Source: Oscillibacter sp. (GTDB lineage: Bacteria > Bacillota > Clostridia > Oscillospirales > Oscillospiraceae). From it: a stretch of 51,644 nucleotides of DNA. The notes beneath the pieces are model-generated. The model was not told the origin of the DNA, searched no databases, and worked only from the letters and a program-made list of their open reading frames with translations. The position numbers and the translations under genes are program-made. Of this stretch, positions 24,103 through 33,117 are shown in pieces (positions within the stretch are counted from its first letter, which is position 1; each line of letters begins with the position of its first letter). The stretch covers positions 1 to 51,644 of the forward strand of contig JAFYQM010000055.1 of assembly GCA_017547085.1 (NCBI GenBank), given 5' to 3'.

Positions 24103-24131
24103 ATTATACAGAAAGAACCGTCCTTTTTCAA
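24103..24131 (-). promoter_or_regulatory. Sigma-A promoter of the uraA leader
   Basis: TTGAAA (24131-24126), a 17-bp spacer and perfect TATAAT (24108-24103) on the minus strand. Transcription would start near 24096, giving a leader of about 155 nt before uraA. Confidence 0.8.
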
Positions 24132-24180
24132 GTTTTCATTTTTATGACGCTCAGACAAAAAAGGGGGCGAAAATTGTCAA

Positions 24181-24210
24181 AAATGACAGCGGGTTTTCCC
24201 GCTGTCATTT
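24181..24210 (-). terminator. Terminator overlapping the DUF523 gene stop codon
   Basis: A 13-bp perfect stem AAATGACAGCGGG/CCCGCTGTCATTT with a TTTT loop; the minus strand continues TTGACAATTTTC. The stop codon of the DUF523 gene (24207-24205) lies inside the stem. Confidence 0.85.
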
Positions 24211-24636
24211 GAGCAGTTCTTCGATCTGAGACTCGCCAAACACCGCAATCCCCTGTGCCGTCAGTAATTCCGCCGTCACGCCGTCTCTCGCCGTCAGGGT
24301 TGCAGAAAAGGTCCCATCGTAGATACTCCCCTTACCGCAAGAAGGGCTGCGTTCCTTCAGCACCGCAGCCTCGCAGCCAAACAGCCTGCAAAGCCGCAAT
24401 GCTTCCTCCGCTCCCCGGCGGTACTGCGCCGTCACGTCCGCGCCAGTATTTGCCACCACACGGTCTCCCTGCCGTTCCGAGGGCGGACGGGGCGTGGACA
24501 GACCGCCCAGCTGTTCCGGACACACCGGTACCAGTGTGTGCCGCCGCGCCAGTTCTTCGATACCGGAATAGGGTTTGCTCACCCCGTCATAGCGGCAGCG
24601 CACACCCAACAGGCAGGCCGAGATCAAAATCTTCAT
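24205..24636 (-). CDS. DUF523 family protein
   Basis: A 143-residue protein of the widespread DUF523 family. It starts MKILISACLLGVRCRYDG, then LVPVCPEQLGGLSTPRPPSE, and later LKERSPSCGKGSIYDG. The conserved cysteines in SACLLG, PVCPE and SPSCG suggest a metal or thiol site, but the function is not established. The frame is open upstream to 24702, yet GAGGCGGG and the family start place the ATG at 24636. It begins 7 bp after the DUF3783 gene. Confidence 0.85.
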   Translation of the reverse strand: MKILISACLLGVRCRYDGVSKPYSGIEELARRHTLVPVCPEQLGGLSTPRPPSERQGDRVVANTGADVTAQYRRGAEEALRLCRLFGCEAAVLKERSPSCGKGSIYDGTFSATLTARDGVTAELLTAQGIAVFGESQIEELLK

Positions 24637-24643
24637 GCCCGCC

Positions 24644-25000
24644 TCACTTTCCGCGGAAGCTCTCCCGCTCCCGCTGCAATTCACCATACAACTGCACTGC
24701 ACTCCACTTGCGGTTATGGGCAGTCAAAATAGCCTTCAGGCAATCCGACCCACCCCCTGCTGCCCGCAGGGCGTCCAGCGCCGTATCCCGCTGTGCAATG
24801 TCACACAACACCGCCATGCGCCCGCCCAACGGACCGCCGGCATACGCGCCATGCTCTCCGACCAGCAACTTTTCCAGCGTCACCAGATAGTCCCTCCGCG
24901 GTACCGCCACCACTTCTACGCCAAGCTTCGCCATGGCTCCGTGCACCGGCAGAAGTTCCGGCAGCGTATCAAATCCAAATAACAGCAGCGTTTCTTTCAT
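24644..25000 (-). CDS. DUF3783-type small protein
   Basis: A 118-residue cytoplasmic protein, starting MKETLLLFGFDTLPELLPVH with TAHNRKWSAVQLYGELQRER at the C-terminus. This layout fits the DUF3783 family of Clostridia, whose function is unknown. The start at 25000 follows TGAGGAGCAAACT. It is between NUDIX (10 bp) and DUF523 (7 bp) genes in one tight operon. It has no membrane segment or cysteine-rich motif. Confidence 0.65.
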   Translation of the reverse strand: MKETLLLFGFDTLPELLPVHGAMAKLGVEVVAVPRRDYLVTLEKLLVGEHGAYAGGPLGGRMAVLCDIAQRDTALDALRAAGGGSDCLKAILTAHNRKWSAVQLYGELQRERESFRGK

Positions 25001-25010
25001 AGTTTGCTCC

Positions 25011-25478
25011 TCATACGATCTTCTGTCCGTCCAGCACTGCCAGAACCAGTGTTTCGCCCTCATACTGCAGCTTCAGGGAGAAAAAGGGACGGTCTTCATC
25101 CAACAGCCGCAGGAAGATCTTATCTCCCTCCCACATGGGCAGCGAAAGCAGTTCCTCCTTTTTGATCCACGCCAATTCCCCCTCGTCACACTCGTGAGGG
25201 TCTCCCGTCCATTCCGTCGCCGTGAACAGGTGCATATACTCCGTGGGGTATTCGTCGGACACAAAGGTTACCAGCCCCCGATAGCGGTAATCCGTCAAGG
25301 TCAAGCCAGTCTCCTCCCGACACTCCCGCAGCAGGCAGTCCTCAGGGCTTTCCTTGTCCTCAAACTTGCCGCCGATGCCCAGCCACTTATCGTGATTCAT
25401 GTCGTTCTTCTTTTTCACCCGGTGGAGCATCAGGTATTCGTCTCCCCGTTCCATATAACACAATGTGGATTGAATCAT
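25011..25478 (-). CDS. NUDIX hydrolase, MutT/8-oxo-dGTPase-like
   Basis: A 155-residue NUDIX enzyme. The box runs GGKFEDKESPEDCLLRECRE-ETGL and has all GX5EX7REUXEEXGU positions that bind the metal and diphosphate. The N-terminus (STLCYMERGDEYLMLHR) and WLGIGGKFE are typical of MutT/YmfB-like enzymes that hydrolyse oxidised nucleotides. The start at 25478 follows GGGGGGAGGCAT; the longer frame upstream has no ribosome site. It is 59 bp after a DUF2812 gene. Confidence 0.9.
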   Translation of the reverse strand: MIQSTLCYMERGDEYLMLHRVKKKNDMNHDKWLGIGGKFEDKESPEDCLLRECREETGLTLTDYRYRGLVTFVSDEYPTEYMHLFTATEWTGDPHECDEGELAWIKKEELLSLPMWEGDKIFLRLLDEDRPFFSLKLQYEGETLVLAVLDGQKIV

Positions 25479-25537
25479 ATGCCTCCCCCCTTTGGGATGT
25501 ATTATATCCTTTGCACGATAAAATGAAAAGTCCCGTT

Positions 25538-26614
25538 TCACTCTGACGCCAGCGCGGCGTAGTCGGCCAGATAGTCGATGATGGAGTCCTCTTCGCTGTA
25601 TGTCACTTCCACGACCCGCTTATCTTCCCAGACCACCAGAACCTCGTAACCATACTGCTCACTGACCATCCACCACGTACCGTCGATGTCCGCACCTGCC
25701 AGCGGCTCCATGTCATAGTATTTTACCAGATCATGCGCCATGCGCTCGGCCTGCGCACGAAAGCGGAAATCATAGCAGCGGCTCTCCGTCATGTCATAAT
25801 TGTTGACACCCTGCAAGACCCACCATTGCTCTACCGTGTGCCAGTTTTTCCAGTGAAGGGCCTCTACAATTTCTCCTTCGTTCAGTTCCACATGTGGCAC
25901 CGGCCGGTCGAAGCTCTCTTCCGGTTCAAAATGCCGGCTGTTAGGCTCAAACAAAGCCACGGTACGGGACACCCAAAAGGCGATATAAACAACCAGCGCA
26001 ATGGTTGCCAGTACACAGCTTTTCTGATACGGCCGCCGGTGAGGCATCTCAATCCCCGCTTTCAGTGTCCTAAGGAAGTTCCCCAGTGACCGCCACCAGT
26101 AAATCATCTGCCAGACGGCAAACAGGATGGTTGTCCATACAACGGCGCCCTCCCACATGGGCTTTGAATCGCGCACCATTTTCACGCCGTAATCCTCTGT
26201 CAGCAGCGTGAAAATCAGTACCAGAACCAGCGGCAGCGCCAGAATTGCACAGCAAATCGAAGTTCCGATCTTCAACTGCCGCCACAGCCATTCATAGGCT
26301 GCGGCCTGCACCTGCGGGTCGGTATTCAGCTCCGGTGCGTCCGGGTCTTCACAGCACCAGACATGGAAGTTGGCGTTGCTGGTGATATGTTTCCATCCAA
26401 GAGAGCCATAGACCTCCCGTTTTTCAAGGTCCGGAACCTCCTTACCCTTGCGCATCTTCGGCTCCATGCGGTAGCGGACGGTTTTGGGTTCCCCTTTTTT
26501 GAAATTCGCATAAAATCCGTTATGCTCCAGCAGGATATTTCCTTTCGCCGCTTCATCCTCCAGCCACGCCTGATGGGCGGCTACATCATAATTGGAGATC
26601 GGTGCGATCTTCAT
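25538..26614 (-). CDS. DUF2812 membrane protein (first of two paralogs)
   Basis: A 358-residue protein with an N-terminal DUF2812-like soluble region (QAWLEDEAAKGNILLEHNGFYANFKKGEP) and three or four hydrophobic segments between about residues 115 and 235, then a C-terminal domain ending EVLVVWEDKRVVEVTYSEE. It lies 15 bp after a paralog and is under the same PadR gene. PadR/DUF2812 sets are common in Firmicutes; an envelope-stress or transport-related role has been guessed but not shown. Cytoplasmic-membrane location is likely. Confidence 0.75.
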   Translation of the reverse strand: MKIAPISNYDVAAHQAWLEDEAAKGNILLEHNGFYANFKKGEPKTVRYRMEPKMRKGKEVPDLEKREVYGSLGWKHITSNANFHVWCCEDPDAPELNTDPQVQAAAYEWLWRQLKIGTSICCAILALPLVLVLIFTLLTEDYGVKMVRDSKPMWEGAVVWTTILFAVWQMIYWWRSLGNFLRTLKAGIEMPHRRPYQKSCVLATIALVVYIAFWVSRTVALFEPNSRHFEPEESFDRPVPHVELNEGEIVEALHWKNWHTVEQWWVLQGVNNYDMTESRCYDFRFRAQAERMAHDLVKYYDMEPLAGADIDGTWWMVSEQYGYEVLVVWEDKRVVEVTYSEEDSIIDYLADYAALASE

Positions 26615-26629
26615 GTCTGTCCCCCCTTT

Positions 26630-27751
26630 TTATGCCAGTTCCGCGGCGATTTCATCCACATGAGCCAGCAGGTCTGCCGGGAAATCCACTTGCAGGAAAT
26701 AGACCACTTCCCCGCTGCGTACCAGCAGCATCTGTTCCTTTTCCCCACGCAGCAGCATAGCTTCGTCAAAGGCCGTGTGTTCCACCGTCTGTTTCTCTGC
26801 CGCAGAATGCTCCTTCAAAAACTCCCGCTTTGTTTCCTGATACAGGGCCTTTGCCAGCCACTCGAACCGCAGGCGGCTGCGGGCATTCATGACGCTCATC
26901 TCTCCCTGATACGCAAACCGCCGCTCATCCGACCGAACCGGACGCAGCGGCTTGCACTGCCGCCGGTAGGCGGAGAAATCCGGTTCCCAGTTCTCCGTTC
27001 CCTCCGCCAGCTGTTCTGTGGATACATAGGGCAATCCGGAGGTATCCGGTCCCTGTTCGACGGCCATCCAGAAAATATCCGCCATCCATGCTCCGAGCCA
27101 GAAAGCCAGCACAATTACGACAGAAACGCGCCATCGGCTGCGGCTGCGCCGCCAGTTGTCTCCTGTGGTGTGCCTGATACCGGCAGCCAACTTTTTACGG
27201 GCTTGATAGATCTGCCGTAGCCGCCATACCGTCAGCACAGTAAACACCGGCATGATAACCAACAGCAAAAACAGCATACGGAACTCCGCTTCTAACAGAT
27301 ATTCCAGCAGCGTTTCCCCCACAATGAGCATCGACACCAGTACGATCAGCACCACCGCCAGCATCGCCGCCAGCAGCATCCATCCGTATCTCCAGCTCTT
27401 GCGCAGCGGCTCCTGCCACGCCATGGCAAATACCTCCGGATCGGTGTCCAACTCCGGAATGGTGGGATCGTCACAGTAATAGACCTCAAAATCCATTCCC
27501 AGCGCCACTGCAAACTGCCAGCCCATCTCTTCATAAACTGCAATGCGCTCCTGCCAGGCCTCTTTGGCTTCCGGATCGCAGGGATAGACGCGCATACGGC
27601 ATTCCTGCGGCTCCACCCGTTTGAATTTAGCAAACCAACCGCTGCAATCCGTGATGCGCCAGCCGCGCCGTGCTTCCTCCTCCAGCCACTGCTCAATGGC
27701 GGCAGGGTCCCACATCTCCTGCGGTGCAATGGTCCGTTTCTTCTGCCTCAT
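26630..27751 (-). CDS. DUF2812 membrane protein (second paralog, next to PadR)
   Basis: A 373-residue paralog of the next gene: IEQWLEEEARRGWRITDCSG and FAKFKRVEPQECRMRVYP give the DUF2812 start, TDPEVFAMAWQEPLRKSWRY matches the paralog's TDPQVQAAAYEWLWRQ, and three hydrophobic segments follow. ATG 27751 (MRQKKRTIAP) overlaps the padR stop by four bases (ATGA) and has GAGGAGG upstream; the 12 extra upstream codons are not needed. The coupling to PadR suggests that this protein is the main target of its repression. Confidence 0.8.
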   Translation of the reverse strand: MRQKKRTIAPQEMWDPAAIEQWLEEEARRGWRITDCSGWFAKFKRVEPQECRMRVYPCDPEAKEAWQERIAVYEEMGWQFAVALGMDFEVYYCDDPTIPELDTDPEVFAMAWQEPLRKSWRYGWMLLAAMLAVVLIVLVSMLIVGETLLEYLLEAEFRMLFLLLVIMPVFTVLTVWRLRQIYQARKKLAAGIRHTTGDNWRRSRSRWRVSVVIVLAFWLGAWMADIFWMAVEQGPDTSGLPYVSTEQLAEGTENWEPDFSAYRRQCKPLRPVRSDERRFAYQGEMSVMNARSRLRFEWLAKALYQETKREFLKEHSAAEKQTVEHTAFDEAMLLRGEKEQMLLVRSGEVVYFLQVDFPADLLAHVDEIAAELA

Positions 27752-28065
27752 GTCTGCGCCTCCTCTCTGTCTCCGTCGGCAACACACAATTTCAGGCGGC
27801 TTAGCTCCTGCCGGAACAGGGCACTGCCCCGCTCCGTGATGGCATAGGTACGCTTGCGCCCGTCCACGGCAGTCTCCCGAATCAATCCTTCTTCCTGAAA
27901 TTTAGCCAGAATGGTATACAGCGTGCCCGGGCCCAGAGGCACCCGCCCTGCCGTGCGTTCATCCACAAACTGCACGATCTCCGTGCCGCACCGCTCCTGC
28001 CGCAGCAGACTGAGCAGCACATAAAACATACTCTCTGTCAGTACTTTCAACGGCTCTTTTGCCAT
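27748..28065 (-). CDS. PadR-family transcriptional repressor
   Basis: A 105-residue PadR regulator with a winged HTH (LTESMFYVLLSLLRQERCGTEIV, then GPGTLYTILAKFQEEGLI and GRKRTYAITERG) and a short C-terminal dimerisation helix. Two copies of AATATCG-N5-CGATATT lie immediately upstream, the first touching its GGAGG ribosome site, so it very likely represses its own operon. The stop codon overlaps the DUF2812 start. Confidence 0.93.
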   Translation of the reverse strand: MAKEPLKVLTESMFYVLLSLLRQERCGTEIVQFVDERTAGRVPLGPGTLYTILAKFQEEGLIRETAVDGRKRTYAITERGSALFRQELSRLKLCVADGDREEAQT

Positions 28066-28077
28066 ACGCCCACCTCC

Positions 28078-28096
28078 AATATCGAAAGGCGATATT
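28078..28096. promoter_or_regulatory. PadR operator, proximal
   Basis: AATATCG-AAAGG-CGATATT, a perfect 7-bp inverted repeat directly upstream of the padR ribosome site. It forms a pair with the site at 28112-28130, centre to centre 34 bp. Confidence 0.7.
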
Positions 28097-28111
28097 ATCT
28101 GATTTCAGAAT

Positions 28112-28130
28112 AATATCGTCTTTCGATATT
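28112..28130. promoter_or_regulatory. PadR operator, distal
   Basis: AATATCG-TCTTT-CGATATT, the same palindrome as the proximal site. Read together the two sites form one large inverted repeat because the spacers are nearly complementary (AAAGG and TCTTT). Confidence 0.7.
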
Positions 28131-28270
28131 GTCAATAAAGTTTTTCAAAAATTACATACATTTGCCATCTTTGCAGATTTCAGGAACTTCTGTAAGGTTT
28201 TGATGGTTGCTTCCACCCTCTGGTGTCCTGTATCATTTTTTGCAGAAACGCCACAGAAAGGAAGAATATT

Positions 28271-29107
28271 ATGCTACGAACCCGTATGCCGTCCTTCGGC
28301 AGCTTCTGTAAGGCCCTTCCCCGCCGCCTCCATACAGCACTGTGCGGCCTGACGGCAGCAGCGCTGTTGTCCACCCCCTCTCTGGCCGCCCGCAGTGTGC
28401 AGGTACAGGTGGACGGTGAACTGCTCTCCACTCGCGCCTATGTGGAACAGGGTGTTACATACGTCCCCCTCCGCAGCCTGCTGGACGCCTTTGGCGGCTG
28501 GGAGATCGGCTGGGATGCCGAAGCCGCCAAAGCGGTTGCCACCTCTGCCTCTGCCCGTCTGGCGGCAGATCCTGCGGAAAACACCATTACGCTGGACGAA
28601 ACGGAATATGCCGCCCGCGTGACGGTGGAAAACGGACGCACCTATGTGCCCCTGCGGCTTGTGACGGAAATGCTGGGCGGCCGCGCGAAATGGGACGCTT
28701 ATCTGGACGGTGCCGCCGTCACCTCTCCGGATGCAGACTACGATGCCTCCGATCTCTACTGGCTCTCTCGCATCATCAGCGCCGAGAGCGGCGCGGAACC
28801 CATGGAAGGGCAGATCGCCGTAGGCAATGTTGTGATGAACCGTGTCACCAGCAGCGAGTTTCCCAACACCATTCCGGGCGTGATCTTCGACCGGGTGGAT
28901 GCCGTACAGTTTGAGCCGGTGGAAAACGGCACAGTGTACCGTTCTCCCTCTGCCCGCTCCATGGAAGCCGCCAAACGGGTTCTGGACGGCGAAAACACCA
29001 TCGGCAGCGCCATGTATTTTTATGCTCCTGCGCTTTCTCAGGGCATCTGGATCAACGCCAACCGCATGTATTACAGAACCATCGGCTGTCACAGATTCTA
29101 CCTGTAA
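28271..29107 (+). CDS. Secreted cell-wall hydrolase (SleB-like) with copper-amine-oxidase N-terminal-type domain
   Basis: A 278-residue exported protein. Residues 1-41 form a signal peptide (basic MLRTRMPSFG and KALPRRLHT, hydrophobic core, SLAAR). A stalk domain of the copper amine oxidase-N type follows, with two repeats seen as VTYVPLRSLLDAFG and RTYVPLRLVTEMLGG. The C-terminal hydrolase-2/SleB domain has ISAESGAEPMEGQIAVGNVV with the catalytic Glu and VMNRV, typical of spore cortex-lytic or cell-wall lytic enzymes. The ATG at 28271 follows GAAAGGAAG; the upstream frame lacks a signal peptide. It is divergent from the PadR operon. Confidence 0.88.
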   Translation: MLRTRMPSFGSFCKALPRRLHTALCGLTAAALLSTPSLAARSVQVQVDGELLSTRAYVEQGVTYVPLRSLLDAFGGWEIGWDAEAAKAVATSASARLAADPAENTITLDETEYAARVTVENGRTYVPLRLVTEMLGGRAKWDAYLDGAAVTSPDADYDASDLYWLSRIISAESGAEPMEGQIAVGNVVMNRVTSSEFPNTIPGVIFDRVDAVQFEPVENGTVYRSPSARSMEAAKRVLDGENTIGSAMYFYAPALSQGIWINANRMYYRTIGCHRFYL

Positions 29108-29177
29108 GCCGCTGCATTGACTTTTGGAAACGGGAAGATTACAATAAAAATAATACGATTGCAAAGGAGCATGGAGC

Positions 29178-31516
<2,339 letters not shown>

Positions 31517-31521
31517 ACTCA

Positions 31522-31557
31522 AAAACCGCGGCTTCAAACAAACGAAGCCGCGGTTTT
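31522..31557 (+). terminator. Terminator of gdhA
   Basis: A 14-bp stem AAAACCGCGGCTTC/GAAGCCGCGGTTTT with an 8-nt loop and more T after it. Confidence 0.9.
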
Positions 31558-31567
31558 TTATCAACTG

Positions 31568-31599
31568 AAAGAACGCATCGGCCAACCGATGCGTTCTTT
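31568..31599. terminator. Terminator of the nicotinamidase-like gene
   Basis: A 14-bp stem AAAGAACGCATCGG/CCGATGCGTTCTTT with a CCAA loop, seven bases before the stop of the convergent minus-strand gene. T-runs on both sides. Confidence 0.85.
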
Positions 31600-31606
31600 T
31601 TTCTTC

Positions 31607-32140
31607 TCATGCATTCTCCACGCTGATCTGGCACATTTTCATAGCTTCCAGCGCATTTTTATGGCTCTGCGGCGTCACACCGGCGCAGCATTTTGCATCC
31701 ACTGCCACTTCCACCTCCGGCATGAAAGCCTTGATGAGCAGTGCGTTGGAAATGACGCAGATATCGGTGCAAAGGCCAATCAGGGTCACCTTTTCAATGG
31801 GCAGCCGCTGAGAGACAATGCGCAATGCCTCGCACAGATCCACACTGCCGAAGGTGGGCTTATCGATGGGCTGGGTGGTCTTTGTATATTCCTGCAGCTG
31901 GCCGATGATCTCCCAGCCTTCCGTTCCGCGGATACAATGGGGAACCGGCAGTCTTTTCCCCTCCTGCGTGTCCATGTAGTTTTCTTCGTGGGTATCCCGG
32001 GTGAAAAGGACGGTCTCTCCCCGGTTCAGGCCATCCACCACGCGTCCCACCACATAGGGCACGATCTCCACCGCTTCCTTGGTCCCCAGCGCACCGCTGA
32101 CAAAGTCATTCTGCATGTCCACAACGACCAGAATTTCCAT
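31607..32140 (-). CDS. Isochorismatase-fold cysteine hydrolase, nicotinamidase-like
   Basis: A 177-residue isochorismatase-fold enzyme. The catalytic triad reads Asp8 (VVVDMQNDF), Lys94 (DKPTFGS) and Cys128 (CTDICV). A nicotinamidase-type metal set is present: Asp49 and His51 in TRDTHEENY, and His68. Converting nicotinamide to nicotinate for NAD salvage is the best guess; other amidases share the fold. The start at 32140 (MEILVVVD) follows TGGAGGCAGCT. It is convergent with gdhA and 97 bp downstream of the HTH-desulfoferrodoxin gene. Confidence 0.85.
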   Translation of the reverse strand: MEILVVVDMQNDFVSGALGTKEAVEIVPYVVGRVVDGLNRGETVLFTRDTHEENYMDTQEGKRLPVPHCIRGTEGWEIIGQLQEYTKTTQPIDKPTFGSVDLCEALRIVSQRLPIEKVTLIGLCTDICVISNALLIKAFMPEVEVAVDAKCCAGVTPQSHKNALEAMKMCQISVENA

Positions 32141-32249
32141 AGCTGCCTCCATTCCGCCGCCTGCTCAACTCCTGTGCGGGCGGTTCTCTGTTGATAGAGG
32201 TATCATACCATATCTCACGCACCCTGTCAGGCACTTTCATCAATTCTTC

Positions 32250-32831
32250 TCAGCACTGAAACAATCCATGGCGACTGCAGCAAAGGTACAGCTTTCCTCC
32301 ACCGCGAATTTGCGGAATACGGAACTCGCCTCCCTGCTCGGGATACAGCCGCACCAACAGCATCCGGTCCACCGTCACATAGGCTGCGAATCGGAAAAAG
32401 TGGTCCTTTTCCATAGGATGGGAGAACGTCACATACCAATCCTCCTCCATCTCCTGTACGGAAACCGTATGCTCCGCATCCGCTTTCCGCACCTTCAGCG
32501 GTTCCAGCCGCCGGCCACAGCAATGCAGCTCACCGCCGCCTGTGGCTGTCAGGACATTTCCACAGTCCGGGCAGACGTAAAATTTGACTCGTTTCATATT
32601 GCCTCCATCTTTTCGTTCCGGCACAAGGGCCCCGTGCAGCAGCCGCTCTGCCGCCACGCCATAAAGGGCGGAAAGTTCCGGCAGCAAAGAGACATCGGGA
32701 TAGCCGATCCCCCGTTCCCAGCGGCTCACCGCCTGTGGGCTGATATACAGAATTTCCGCCACCTGCCGTTGCGTCATCTGTTTTTCTCTTCGCAGCTGAT
32801 ATAGCAACTTCCCCATCTCTGTACTTTCCAT
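32250..32831 (-). CDS. XRE-type HTH fused to a complete desulfoferrodoxin (superoxide reductase) module
   Basis: A 193-residue fusion. Residues 6-65 form an XRE HTH (LRREKQMTQRQVAEILYISP, QAVSRWERG). Residues 82-112 form a desulforedoxin-type site: C87-X2-C90 and C104-C105, the CX2C...CC rubredoxin-like iron ligands. Residues 118-193 match the superoxide-reductase domain, with candidate iron ligands His121, His138 (SHPM), His144 and C185-X2-H188 (CSRHG), and Glu120 just before His121. The catalytic Lys of the EKH motif is replaced by Ala (AEH). I read it as a DNA-binding redox or superoxide sensor, or a reductase with a regulatory domain. The start at 32831 has GGAGG at 8 bases. Confidence 0.85.
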   Translation of the reverse strand: MESTEMGKLLYQLRREKQMTQRQVAEILYISPQAVSRWERGIGYPDVSLLPELSALYGVAAERLLHGALVPERKDGGNMKRVKFYVCPDCGNVLTATGGGELHCCGRRLEPLKVRKADAEHTVSVQEMEEDWYVTFSHPMEKDHFFRFAAYVTVDRMLLVRLYPEQGGEFRIPQIRGGGKLYLCCSRHGLFQC

Positions 32832-33117
32832 CGCTCTCACCTCCCTTACAGCATACCGCAGGCTGCCCCGGATTGCAATCAATGCATCGTTGAGAAAGTA
32901 ACATCCACCAATATGCAAGTAGTATTGAATAAAGTTTCATATGTTCTTTAAAAATCGCTGTGAAACCCGTATAAAATCCCCTCTTTCTTGTTCACTCCAC
33001 CAAAAATGCAAGATGTACCGTCTTTTCCACCATTCCCGCTTTCCAAGGATTTGAATTTGTGGTATATTGATAGGCAGAAAAATTTCGGCTTCTTTTGCCG
33101 AAGCAGGAGGGATCTCC

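Noticed and set aside
20697-24147. Two antisense frames of about 500 codons opposite the NhaC-family and uraA genes
   Set aside because: Composition is dominated by His/Gln/Asn/Gly, typical of the reverse strand of membrane-protein genes; no start signals.
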